DNA of 64,000 nucleotides from NCBI RefSeq assembly GCF_003387355.1, contig NZ_QUNH01000004.1, positions 62,001 through 126,000 on the forward strand, written 5' to 3'. Positions 25,148-33,321 of the stretch are shown here, in pieces. The translations under genes and the position numbers were made by a program. Position 1 is the first letter of the stretch, and each line of letters opens with the position of its first letter. Origin of the DNA: Winogradskyella sediminis. Lineage in GTDB: Bacteria > Bacteroidota > Bacteroidia > Flavobacteriales > Flavobacteriaceae. Under the pieces are notes generated by a model. That model was given only the letters and a program-made list of their open reading frames with translations, ran no database searches and was not told the origin of the DNA.

Positions 25148-27328
25148 TTATAATACTAACAAACCAGAATCTCTCAAAATATCAATAGGTTTCGAATGCC
25201 AAAACACTTCAAAATCTTCAAATTGAGTTTCAAAACTAGTTTTTAATTGCTTAAACGATTGTGGCTTGTGTTGCGGTGTGATATCTTCTAAAATATCTAA
25301 AAGCCAAAGGCCTTTCTCTTTTTCTAAGGTAATTTGATAGCTATCTGTTGTATCGTGAAAGGTGAATTCTAAGAAATCTTTAGTCGTACCTTTTTTCGTT
25401 TTTGAGAATTCAGCCACTAAAGGCATGCTGCCTAACCAAACAATTTTAGCGGTCGGTTTAATGTTGAAAACAGGTTCTTGTGCTAAGGAATTATAGATGA
25501 AATCTGGGGCAATTTCGGTGTTAGGAATATCAAAGTCAAACCAATCTTGTAAAGGACTATCAAAGCCAATACCATGCATAAAATTGAACAGTGATTTCTT
25601 TAATCCGTAACTAAATTGTGAATGGTCAATACCAGTTGAATCTGTAAAATCGACATCATTATTGGCAAAACTTATGTTTTTATAATTAGGTGTAATGCCA
25701 TAATCACTAGGATTTAATCCCACAGGACTGTGTGCTGTTAAAGCAAATTGATGCCAAAAACCAGATTGTAATACACCAACTTCAAACAACTGACGTACCA
25801 TTTCTAAACTATCTACCGTTTCTTGAACCGTTTGCGTTGGGTAACCATACATTAGGTACGAATGCACCATAATGTTGGCTTCGGTAAAATTGCGAGTCAC
25901 TTGCGCGACTTGCTCAACGGTGACACCTTTGTCTATCAATTTTAACAAACGATCTGAAGCGACTTCCAATCCACCCGAAACGGCAATACAACCAGAGGCC
26001 TTTAATAAAATACAAAGATCTTGCGTAAAGTTTTTCTCGAATCTAATGTTGGTCCACCAGGTAACGCTGAGGTTTCGTTTTAAGATTTCGAGCGCTAAAG
26101 CTTTCATCAACGATGGAGGAGCGGCTTCATCGACATAGTGAAATCCAGTTTCGCCAGTTTGCGCAATGAGTGTTTCCATGCGATCCACTAAAAGCGATGC
26201 CGCAACAGGTTCGTAAATTTTTATATAGTCTAAGGATATATCGCAAAAGGTGCATTTTCCCCAATAACAACCGTGTGCCATGGTGAGTTTGTTCCATCTG
26301 CCATCGCTCCATAAACTGTGCATTGGGTTGGCGATTTCTATAACAGAAATATATTGGTCTAATAATAAATCTGAATAATCAGGAGTGCCAACATCGGCTT
26401 GTTTGTAATCTGGAGAGCTGCTGTTGTTTTTATAAACGATGGTACCGTTTTCTAAAACAAAGGTGCGTTTGAATGTGGTGTCGTTTTTAAGAACCGCATT
26501 GTATAATAATTCAATAGGTAATTCGCCATCATCTAAAGTGATAAAATCGAAAAATTCAAAAACCCTGACATCTGTAACAGACCGTAATTCGGTATTTGGA
26601 AATCCGCCTCCCATCGCAATTTTTATCTCAGGATAATTCGCCTTAATAAATTGTGCACAACGAAAAGCACTATATAAATTTCCAGGAAACGGTACCGAAA
26701 AGCAAATGAGTTTGGGTTGGGTATTTTTAATCCGAGTCTCTAATATTTCTAATGTGATTTGGTCGATGTATGTTTCATGATCTTGCAACTGCGCATAAAG
26801 TTCGTCAAAGGCGTTGGCACTTTGTCCTAAACGTTCGGCATAACGACTGAATCCAAAATCGGGATCAATACATTCGACGATGAAATCGGATAAATCCTCA
26901 ATGTAAAGTGTGGCCAAATGTTTGGCTTTGTCTTGCATTCCCATGGCACCAAAGGCAAAATCCATATCGTCTAGCTGTGCAAAACGCGAGGCCTGCGGTA
27001 AAAAGTTAGTGGTGCAAATTTGTCGGGCAAAGGTTTGATTTTTGCCTTGAAGAAATAAGATAATATCGTCTAAAGACTTTAGATAATGATCTTTTAAAGC
27101 ATAAATGCGTTCGCAATTTTCAGTTTGAATACGATCATTTTCAAAAGCTAATTGAAATATTTCTTCAAAGGTTTCTTTTTTAAACAACTCTAAAATCACT
27201 TCAATACCCAAATCCATTTGAAACGCTTCAATACCTTTGGTATTCAGGAAGCCTTTAAGATAGGCCGTTCCAGGATACGGAGTATTGAGTTGGGTAAATG
27301 GAGGTGTTATGAGTAAGAGGTCTTTCAC
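25148..27328 (-). CDS. B12-binding radical SAM protein
   Basis: 726 residues. The N-terminus (LLLITPPFTQLNTPYPGTAYL) and FSVPFPGNLYSAFRCAQFI look like a cobalamin-binding Rossmann domain. The radical SAM centre is GCYWGKCTFCD (about residue 355), a C-x4-C-x2-C spacing rather than the common C-x3-C-x2-C. GGLEVASDRLLKLIDKGVT and MYGYPTQTVQETVDSL are standard barrel motifs for SAM and glycyl binding. A further C-terminal domain of about 170 residues is unassigned. Members catalyse radical methylations or rearrangements; the substrate is not predictable here. The gene is monocistronic. Confidence 0.88.
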   Translation of the reverse strand: MKDLLLITPPFTQLNTPYPGTAYLKGFLNTKGIEAFQMDLGIEVILELFKKETFEEIFQLAFENDRIQTENCERIYALKDHYLKSLDDIILFLQGKNQTFARQICTTNFLPQASRFAQLDDMDFAFGAMGMQDKAKHLATLYIEDLSDFIVECIDPDFGFSRYAERLGQSANAFDELYAQLQDHETYIDQITLEILETRIKNTQPKLICFSVPFPGNLYSAFRCAQFIKANYPEIKIAMGGGFPNTELRSVTDVRVFEFFDFITLDDGELPIELLYNAVLKNDTTFKRTFVLENGTIVYKNNSSSPDYKQADVGTPDYSDLLLDQYISVIEIANPMHSLWSDGRWNKLTMAHGCYWGKCTFCDISLDYIKIYEPVAASLLVDRMETLIAQTGETGFHYVDEAAPPSLMKALALEILKRNLSVTWWTNIRFEKNFTQDLCILLKASGCIAVSGGLEVASDRLLKLIDKGVTVEQVAQVTRNFTEANIMVHSYLMYGYPTQTVQETVDSLEMVRQLFEVGVLQSGFWHQFALTAHSPVGLNPSDYGITPNYKNISFANNDVDFTDSTGIDHSQFSYGLKKSLFNFMHGIGFDSPLQDWFDFDIPNTEIAPDFIYNSLAQEPVFNIKPTAKIVWLGSMPLVAEFSKTKKGTTKDFLEFTFHDTTDSYQITLEKEKGLWLLDILEDITPQHKPQSFKQLKTSFETQFEDFEVFWHSKPIDILRDSGLLVL

Positions 27329-27353
27329 TGGTTGAAATTGAAATTGATGATTG

Positions 27354-27361
27354 CAAATATA
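27354..27361 (-). promoter_or_regulatory. -7 box of the radical SAM gene
   Basis: The minus strand reads TATATTTG, an exact TAnnTTTG match 25 bases upstream of the ATG at 27328. Confidence 0.5.
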
Positions 27362-27405
27362 GAAGTTATATCGTTGTGTATTCTGAATTTTAATGGGAGT
27401 AATAT

Positions 27406-27528
27406 CGTCAGTTCGAGTGATTCCGTTTTTTCGGAATCGTATCGAGAACCTTAGTAGTATATAACCTGTTCTCGCTACATTTATTTATTCTTCGTTCTAC
27501 TTCGAATAACTAAACACTCGAACTGACG
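27406..27528. repeat. Palindromic repeat element, copy 3 (123 bp)
   Basis: Outer arms CGTCAGTTCGAGTG and CACTCGAACTGACG are intact. The inner stem is slightly diverged (GTATCGAGAACC against CTGTTCTCGCTACA), and the TTATTC/GAATAA stem is kept. In sequence it is intermediate between copies 1-2 and 4-5. With copy 4 it fills most of the 402-base gap 27329-27730, which holds no other feature except the promoter at 27354. Confidence 0.85.
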
Positions 27529-27571
27529 TAGGTGGTTCGTTTGAGTGGTTTGGATTTCAATTATATCCTTC

Positions 27572-27696
27572 CGTCAGTTCGAGTGATTTTTGAGGCACGA
27601 TAAAATTGTATCGAGAACTTTTTTGTAAACGAATTGTTCTCGATACATTTATTCGTTTTTCGTTGCACTACAAACGAATAAACACTCGAACTGACG
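27572..27696. repeat. Palindromic repeat element, copy 4 (125 bp), upstream of the GIY-YIG gene
   Basis: Outer 14-bp arms are perfect. Inner hairpin A is TGTATCGAGAAC/GTTCTCGATACA (27607-27618 with 27636-27647). Hairpin B is longer than in copies 1-2: TTTATTCGTTT/AAACGAATAAA (27648-27658 with 27672-27682). The element ends 34 bases before the GIY-YIG start codon. Confidence 0.9.
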
Positions 27697-27730
27697 CTGT
27701 AGGTTTATTTTAGATTTTATAACTTTAACT

Positions 27731-28051
27731 ATGAAAATATCATATGTCTATATTTTAATGTGCTCAGATCATACGTACTACACTGGTATTACAAGTAATT
27801 TAAATAAGCGATTATTTGAACATAAATCAGGAGCACATATAGATAGTTATACGTACAAAAGACGACCGGTGGAATTAAAATTCTACGCCGAATTTACCGA
27901 TATTAATCTCGCTATAGAAACTGAGAAACAAATAAAGAAGTGGTCGAGAGCAAAGAAGGAAGCTTTGATTAATGATGAATATGAGAAGTTGCCTAATTTG
28001 GCAAAAAGAATTTTAAATAAAGTTCAGTCGTCAGTTCGAGTGATTTTTTAG
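27731..28051 (+). CDS. GIY-YIG family nuclease bracketed by palindromic repeats
   Basis: 106 residues, a minimal single-domain GIY-YIG protein of the UPF0213/YhbQ type. The signature strands are YVYILMCSDHTYYTGIT, followed by NLNKRLFEHKSG with the catalytic Arg region, then FTDINLAIETEKQIKKW with the metal-binding Glu. Palindromic copies 4 and 5 lie 34 bases upstream and across the 3' end. The last eight codons (QSSVRVIF and the stop) are read from the outer arm of copy 5, so the gene and repeat are physically fused. The enzyme probably cuts structured DNA or RNA; a link to the repeats is a hypothesis. Confidence 0.88.
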   Translation: MKISYVYILMCSDHTYYTGITSNLNKRLFEHKSGAHIDSYTYKRRPVELKFYAEFTDINLAIETEKQIKKWSRAKKEALINDEYEKLPNLAKRILNKVQSSVRVIF

Positions 28052-28153
28052 GTACGATAAAATTGTATCAAGAACTTTTATGTAAACGAATTGTTCTCGA
28101 TACATTTATTCGTTTTTCGTTGCACTTCAAACGAATAAACACTCGAACTCACG
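28029..28153. repeat. Palindromic repeat element, copy 5 (125 bp), overlapping the GIY-YIG 3' end
   Basis: Left arm CGTCAGTTCGAGTG is intact; the right arm has one change (CACTCGAACTCACG). The interior matches copy 4 closely, including TTTATTCGTTT and AAACGAATAAA. It is in the same orientation as copy 4. The first 23 bases are coding for the GIY-YIG C-terminus. Confidence 0.9.
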
Positions 28154-28176
28154 ATTGTGTAAAGCGAGATAAATAG

Positions 28177-29121
28177 TTACCCATTCCTCAAAATCTCAGC
28201 AACCGCTTGTTGATACGCTCTTGGATTACTCGCCTTTTTAATTTTCTTAAAGGTCTTCCGTGGATCTGAAAACGACAGGGAAAAGTATTCCCAAAAGCCT
28301 TGCATTTTCATTTTTATCGGAGTTGGACCAGATAGGGCTTCATCGTATTGATGATAAATAGTATCATGGAATTCTCTAAAAATGTCCCATCGGTTTTCCG
28401 GATAGTCTGTCGTGTTGTTTTTAATCATACTTGGTAAAAACGGATCAGCGATTAAGCCTCTGCCAATCATAAAATGATCGATACTTGGAAAACGCACTTG
28501 CATTTCTTTCAGCTTTGTAACGGAAGTAATATCACCGTTGTAATACAATTTGTGTTTGGTGCTTTCGATACACTTTTCAAAAGCTTCGAGATTCACACCG
28601 CCTTTATAAAGCTGTTTGCCAATGCGTGCGTGAATGGCTATATTTTTAAGCGGATAAGCATCTAAAATAGGGAAGGTATGTAAAATTTCTTCAGGGTTTT
28701 CATAACCCATGCGCATTTTCATAGATACCACAATGTCCGTTTCTTTATGCACACGCTCTAAAATATGATTGATTTTTTCCGGATCGCAAATGAGTCCAGA
28801 ACCCATCCCACGATTCGTCACCATGGGATAGGGACAACCTAAATTCCAGTTCAACTCTTTATAGCCTAATTCTTGAATATAATCGACCACGAATAAAAAC
28901 TCATCAGCGCTATTGGTCATGATTTGTGGAATGACTTCGAGTTCAGAATTGTTTTCGAACTGTAAATCTATCTTATAAGAGTTCTTAATGATTAATTTTT
29001 TATTAAATCGAATGTAAGGAGCATAAAACGTATCGATACCACCAAAGTACTGATTAAAAGCATTCCGGAACCGGAAATCGGTAAACCCTTGTAATGGAGA
29101 AGAAAGCAGTGTAAGGGGCAT
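28177..29121 (-). CDS. dus: tRNA-dihydrouridine synthase
   Basis: 314 residues, FMN-dependent TIM barrel. The N-terminus LSSPLQGFTDFRFR and the catalytic segment NWNLGCPYPMVTNRGMGSGL with Cys96 are diagnostic for Dus. IHARIGKQLYKGGVNLEAF and YYNGDITSVTKL, then MIGRGLIADPFL, are the substrate and FMN phosphate loops. It reduces uridines in the tRNA D-loop. Which of the DusA, B or C specificities applies is not settled by sequence reading; the GCP loop is of the DusC-like bacterial type. It stands alone. Confidence 0.92.
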   Translation of the reverse strand: MPLTLLSSPLQGFTDFRFRNAFNQYFGGIDTFYAPYIRFNKKLIIKNSYKIDLQFENNSELEVIPQIMTNSADEFLFVVDYIQELGYKELNWNLGCPYPMVTNRGMGSGLICDPEKINHILERVHKETDIVVSMKMRMGYENPEEILHTFPILDAYPLKNIAIHARIGKQLYKGGVNLEAFEKCIESTKHKLYYNGDITSVTKLKEMQVRFPSIDHFMIGRGLIADPFLPSMIKNNTTDYPENRWDIFREFHDTIYHQYDEALSGPTPIKMKMQGFWEYFSLSFSDPRKTFKKIKKASNPRAYQQAVAEILRNG

Positions 29122-29206
29122 TCTGTTGTTTCGTTTTTAGATGATTTTTTACAACCGCTAAATAACGAAAAACTAATTTGTTATTCTGACAAATCTCAGT
29201 GTTTTG

Positions 29207-30094
29207 TTATTTTAAATGTTGGTTAAAAAAAGCAATAGTACGTTCCCAAGATAACGTTGCTGCAGCTTTATCATATCGTGGTGTAGTATTATTGTGAAAA
29301 CCATGATTCACTTCAGGATAGATGTATGCTGTATATTCAATGTTGTTCGCTTTCAGAATTTTTTCAAACGCTGGCCAACCTGCATTCACTCTTGTGTCTA
29401 ATTCGCCATATTGGAGTAGAAGTGGAGCCTTAATTTTAGCAGCATCTTCAGTTTCTGGTTGTCTGCCATAGTAAGGTACTGCGGCTCCTAAATTTGGTAA
29501 ACGCACAGCCATCATATTAGAAATCCAGCCTCCAAAACAAAACCCTACAACTCCGACATTTCCATCGCAATTCTCGTGATTTTTAAGGTGATGATAAGCG
29601 GCAATAAAATCTTCAAGCATTTCTTGTTGGTTGCGCTCTTTTTGCATCGTTCTACCGTCGTCGTCATTACCTGGATAACCTCCAAGTGGACTTAAGGCGT
29701 CTGGTGCTAATGAAATAAAACCTTCTTTTGCCGTACGTCTTCCTACATCTTCAATGTAGGGATTTAAACCTCTGTTTTCATGCACCACAATAACTCCCGG
29801 TAATTTGGTTTTATTGTCTTTTGGTTGTGATAATAACCCTTTTATAGTACCACCTCCTTTTGGAGATTCATAGGTGATAAATTCAGAATCAAGTGTAGGG
29901 TCGTCCGGTTTTACCATTAAATTAGAAATATAGTCAGGAGACATAAAACTCATTAAAGAAGATAGTGTAATCCCTCCAACAGCATAGACTCCAAGTTTTT
30001 CGACAAACTGTCTTCTGTTAAGTTTGTTGTGCGCATAGTCATCATATAAATCGAAAACTTCTTGTGTAATATCTTCTTTTTTTAAGTCTTTCAT
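29207..30094 (-). CDS. Dienelactone hydrolase family protein with N-terminal Tat-like segment
   Basis: 295 residues. An N-terminal segment (NKLNRRQFVEKLG plus a hydrophobic run to about residue 52) resembles a twin-arginine signal preceded by 26 extra residues. The alpha/beta-hydrolase core has nucleophile Cys186 in GVVGFCFGGW, Asp233 in YGELDTRV and His264 in EVNHGFH, the Cys-Asp-His triad of dienelactone hydrolases. It probably hydrolyses a lactone or ester outside the cytoplasm. It is the last of three co-directional genes with a lipocalin-like secreted protein and PaiB. Confidence 0.88.
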   Translation of the reverse strand: MKDLKKEDITQEVFDLYDDYAHNKLNRRQFVEKLGVYAVGGITLSSLMSFMSPDYISNLMVKPDDPTLDSEFITYESPKGGGTIKGLLSQPKDNKTKLPGVIVVHENRGLNPYIEDVGRRTAKEGFISLAPDALSPLGGYPGNDDDGRTMQKERNQQEMLEDFIAAYHHLKNHENCDGNVGVVGFCFGGWISNMMAVRLPNLGAAVPYYGRQPETEDAAKIKAPLLLQYGELDTRVNAGWPAFEKILKANNIEYTAYIYPEVNHGFHNNTTPRYDKAAATLSWERTIAFFNQHLK

Positions 30095-30145
30095 GGTTCT
30101 GAGATTTAATTAAACTAGGCATTGGCATTTAAGCGCGCTAAATTG

Positions 30146-30550
30146 TTATTGTACTCGTTTTAATACCATGGTGTCTTCACCAAAAGTAGTCGGTCTGGCG
30201 GCATCAAAAGCCATATTAAAGTTTAGGGTGTTTTTATCCGTAAATTCAGCAATACCAAGAATTTTTTTAGATTCTCCACTTTCAATTTTTGTCAGTGTAA
30301 AATCGACTTCAATCGGAGTAGTATTGTAGTTAATGGTATAGGTCATTTTTCCTTTTTTGCCTTTCATGTAAAATTCTTTACCTCCAATGACTTGGCCATC
30401 AATTTCAAATGCTGCGTGGCCTTCATTATCAAAAATTAAATAGCCAATTTGATTTTGGTCTTCGCCAACCCATTTGCCTACAATGGTTTCTTTCTGGCTT
30501 GTTGTATGTAATATTAAAGGAATAATAAAAAATGTAAATAGATACTTCAT
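30146..30550 (-). CDS. Secreted small beta-rich protein, function unknown
   Basis: 134 residues with a signal peptide (MKYLFTFFIIPLILHTTSQ). The mature part alternates short strands (VGKWVGEDQ, YLIFDNEGHAAFEIDG, KMTYTINYNTTPIEVDFTL), recalling small lipocalin-like domains that start with a G-x-W motif. No catalytic residues are evident. It lies 11 bases after paiB and 51 before the dienelactone hydrolase gene, so it is probably part of that operon. Confidence 0.7.
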   Translation of the reverse strand: MKYLFTFFIIPLILHTTSQKETIVGKWVGEDQNQIGYLIFDNEGHAAFEIDGQVIGGKEFYMKGKKGKMTYTINYNTTPIEVDFTLTKIESGESKKILGIAEFTDKNTLNFNMAFDAARPTTFGEDTMVLKRVQ

Positions 30551-30561
30551 GGTCTTTGGGT

Positions 30562-31152
30562 TTAAAATACTTTGTTTAAAAATTGTTCAATACTTTCTTG
30601 GCTTGATTGCTTTAATGCTTTACGTGCGGCAGCCGTATCCTTTGGTTTTTTGTCTTGAGACAGTTTAAATTTACCTTCCCAATGGGTAATGGTAATTTCA
30701 AACATTACAATATAATCAAGATTTTTATCTAAACGCGGATTATTGGCATTTAATGTATAGCGATGTTCTGGAGCCTCTAAAAAATCTGTCATGCTAATTA
30801 AGGATTGTTTCAGCGCCATTTTATCCAAATTGAGCTTTACTTTTCCTTTGAGATGTACCTTAATGTAGTTCCAGGTTGGTAATTGTGTGGTTGTATAAAT
30901 GCTAGGCGAAATATAGCAGTCAGGTCCACTAAAAATAACCGAAATCTCGTGGTTGTCTTTTAACAATTCAGTTTGTGGGTTATTAATATCGATATGACCT
31001 ATAAGTTTACCGTTTTCAAAAATTAACGGTAAATGAGTAATGAAAGGCTGATTGTAATGTACAGAAATTACCGTAGCTAACGGATATGTTTTTATCACTT
31101 CGATAAGGTGATCTCTGTTATTATCTTGATGATGTTCTGGAGGATAATTCAT
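30562..31152 (-). CDS. PaiB-like FMN-binding negative transcriptional regulator
   Basis: 196 residues, typical length for PaiB (about 200). Diagnostic segments are FITHLPLIFENG, HIDINNPQ, PTWNYIKVHLKG and, near the C-terminus, EGKFKLSQDKKP. PaiB proteins have a split-barrel flavin-binding fold; the Bacillus subtilis founder was reported to affect degradative enzyme genes and sporulation, and others act in pyridoxamine-oxidase-like chemistry. It is first of a three-gene operon ending with a dienelactone hydrolase. Confidence 0.88.
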   Translation of the reverse strand: MNYPPEHHQDNNRDHLIEVIKTYPLATVISVHYNQPFITHLPLIFENGKLIGHIDINNPQTELLKDNHEISVIFSGPDCYISPSIYTTTQLPTWNYIKVHLKGKVKLNLDKMALKQSLISMTDFLEAPEHRYTLNANNPRLDKNLDYIVMFEITITHWEGKFKLSQDKKPKDTAAARKALKQSSQESIEQFLNKVF

Positions 31153-31245
31153 GTTTTATCTGCCTAAATAAGGTTTAAGATATCATTTTTTTAATTTATA
31201 CTAAATTAATGACTTTCGAAATTTACAATTTTTTATCTTTAGTGC

Positions 31246-31947
31246 ATGTCAGGGAAACCAACTTCATTTTCAATTAAAAATTGGTCGCAAGACGATCAGC
31301 CTCGAGAAAAACTAAGAGATAAGGGCAAAATGGTACTTAGTGATGCGGAATTAATAGCCATTTTAATTGGATCAGGCAATAGGGATGAAAGTGCGGTAGC
31401 CTTGTGTAAACGCATTTTTGCCACTGTAGATAACAATTTAAATGCGTTAGGTAAAATGTCTATAGCGCAATTAATGGAGTTTAAAGGTATTGGTGAAGCT
31501 AAAGCAATTTCTATTGTTGCTGCTTTAGAGTTAGGACGCCGTCGTCGCTTAGAGGATGCCTTACAGATGGATGAAATTTCATCGAGCCGCTCCGTTTTTA
31601 ATGTGATGCAACCAATTATTGGCGAGTTGCCACACGAAGAATTTTGGATACTCTATCTTAATAATTCTAATAAGGTGATTCGGAAAAACCAATTGAGCAA
31701 AGGTGGCATTACTGGAACTTTAGTAGATGTTAGATTGGTGCTTAAAACAGCACTCGAAGTTGGAGCAATAGCTTTAATCTTATGCCATAACCATCCTTCG
31801 GGAACATTAAAACCCAGTCAAGCAGATAAAGACATTACTTACAAATTAAAAAATGCAGCTAAAAGCTTAGACATTTCGGTTTTAGATCATCTTATTATAA
31901 CAGAAAATGCATATTATAGTTTTGCGGATGAGAATCTTATGGGTTAA
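31246..31947 (+). CDS. radC: RadC-family DNA repair-associated protein (JAMM fold)
   Basis: 233 residues. An N-terminal helix-hairpin-helix region (AQLMEFKGIGEAKAISIVAA) precedes the MPN/JAMM metalloprotease-like domain with LCHNHPSGTLKPSQAD (about 178-193), i.e. HxHPSG and a downstream Asp for zinc. Despite the name, a DNA repair role is weakly supported in other bacteria; a role around replication or competence is possible. It is divergent from paiB. Confidence 0.93.
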   Translation: MSGKPTSFSIKNWSQDDQPREKLRDKGKMVLSDAELIAILIGSGNRDESAVALCKRIFATVDNNLNALGKMSIAQLMEFKGIGEAKAISIVAALELGRRRRLEDALQMDEISSSRSVFNVMQPIIGELPHEEFWILYLNNSNKVIRKNQLSKGGITGTLVDVRLVLKTALEVGAIALILCHNHPSGTLKPSQADKDITYKLKNAAKSLDISVLDHLIITENAYYSFADENLMG

Positions 31948-32025
31948 ATTATAAATATCACAGCTTATAAGGTAAAAGGAACCCATAGAATTTGTTACTT
32001 TTAGCTTTTGCAAATTGCACTACCT

Positions 32026-33321
32026 ATGCTTTTAGTCTATACACATAAAATAACACCACGCGTTACGTATACGTTTAAGCACATCTGCAAACGTATATTG
32101 GGTATAGAGGTGCGTTTTACTTCTAAGGTAGAAGACTTTATAGCACACGATAGTCTTAAAATGTCGTATACAAAGCAACCATTAAGTAGTGAGTTGTTCA
32201 TTAGAAGTAACGATTTACTATTTGAAACAGGGTTATCGGATATAGATATCAATGTGCAAACATGGGAGAATACAAAGGGATTTTTTCCTACAGGAGAACG
32301 AAGTGATTTGCCTTTCGATATTTTTGCAGCAGCATTTTATTTACTTAGTAGATATGAAGAGTATCTGCCACATGTTAAGGATGATTATGGTCGGTTTTTA
32401 GCTTCAGAAAGCTTAGCATTTATAAATAAATTTTTGCAGCAACCTGTTGTAGATATTTGGGCTTATAAACTTAAAGCTGTTTTAAGTGAACGCTTTCCAA
32501 ATTATGAGTTTCCAGAAAGATCGTACGGCGTTCAGCCAGTTATAGATGTGCCCATGGCTTATTACTTTAAAAATAAAGGCTTTTTGAGAACTATAGGTGG
32601 CACCTTAAATGATCTTAGACGTTTACGCTTAAAACAATTGTATTTTCGTTATTTGGTACTTTTTGGTTTTAAACGCGATCCTTACGATACGTTTAAGTGG
32701 ATTATAAGGAGGCAAAAACAACACAACTTTAAATTTACCGTACTATTTTTAATCGGAGATTATTCAACATATGATAAAAATATAAATACCAATAAAAAGG
32801 ATTTTATTTCTCTAATTAAATCTGTGGCCGATTATTGCGATGTCGGTTTAAAGGCGTCTTACTTTTCGCTAACAGATATTTCTATTTTAAAAAAGGAAAA
32901 ACTTAAAATGGAATCTATAACGCATACCGACTTAAAAGCGGTACGTCACTCGTTTTCGAAATTGAATTTACCAACCTCGTATCGAAATTTGGTGGAATTA
33001 GAAATTCATCAAGATTATACCATGGGCTATATAAATACGTTGGGTTTTAGAGCTGGTACATGTACGCCTTTTCAGTTTTATGATTTGGATTATGAGGTGC
33101 AAACTCCTTTGCAAATTAATCCTTATCACTGTCTCGATTTTGGGTTGTTAAAATATAATTCGTTACTTGATAAGACAGAGCATTTACAAAAAATAATTAA
33201 TGAAGTGAAAGCTGTTAATGGGACGTTTACAACTGTATTTCATAATTATAGTTTTAGTGATTTAGACCGTTGGAAAGGTTATAGATCACTATTTAATTTA
33301 ATTTTAGAATCTGCAGAATGA
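32026..33321 (+). CDS. Polysaccharide deacetylase-like protein of Bacteroidota type
   Basis: 431 residues from the ATG at 32026; the in-frame TTG at 32008 is less likely. The N-terminal half (MLLVYTHKITPRV, FPTGERSDLPFDIFAAAFYLLSR) is a domain common in Bacteroidota cell-wall or polysaccharide proteins. The C-terminal half is a NodB-like barrel: LYFRYLVLFG, then ETHTDL-like region, VRHSFSKLNLPTSYRNL with a candidate metal His, and DYTMGYINTLGFRAGTCTPF. The first catalytic Asp pair usual as T-I-D-I-D reads VIDVP, so the active site may be altered. It overlaps the next gene by ATGA. Confidence 0.75.
   Translation: MLLVYTHKITPRVTYTFKHICKRILGIEVRFTSKVEDFIAHDSLKMSYTKQPLSSELFIRSNDLLFETGLSDIDINVQTWENTKGFFPTGERSDLPFDIFAAAFYLLSRYEEYLPHVKDDYGRFLASESLAFINKFLQQPVVDIWAYKLKAVLSERFPNYEFPERSYGVQPVIDVPMAYYFKNKGFLRTIGGTLNDLRRLRLKQLYFRYLVLFGFKRDPYDTFKWIIRRQKQHNFKFTVLFLIGDYSTYDKNINTNKKDFISLIKSVADYCDVGLKASYFSLTDISILKKEKLKMESITHTDLKAVRHSFSKLNLPTSYRNLVELEIHQDYTMGYINTLGFRAGTCTPFQFYDLDYEVQTPLQINPYHCLDFGLLKYNSLLDKTEHLQKIINEVKAVNGTFTTVFHNYSFSDLDRWKGYRSLFNLILESAE

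Noticed and set aside
27731-28051. GIY-YIG gene as a homing endonuclease of an intron or intein
   Set aside because: It lacks a DNA-binding extension, and no interrupted gene or intron structure surrounds it. The length fits the stand-alone UPF0213-type group.
17704-28153. Repeated units that could be taken for a CRISPR array
   Set aside because: The units are 123-125 bp long, internally palindromic and widely and unevenly spaced, with genes between; there are no short direct repeats with spacers and no cas genes.
31938-31987. TATGGGTT and AACCCATA inverted pair after radC as a terminator
   Set aside because: The 8-bp arms are about 34 bases apart and there is no T-tract at the 3' arm, so it is weak as a terminator.
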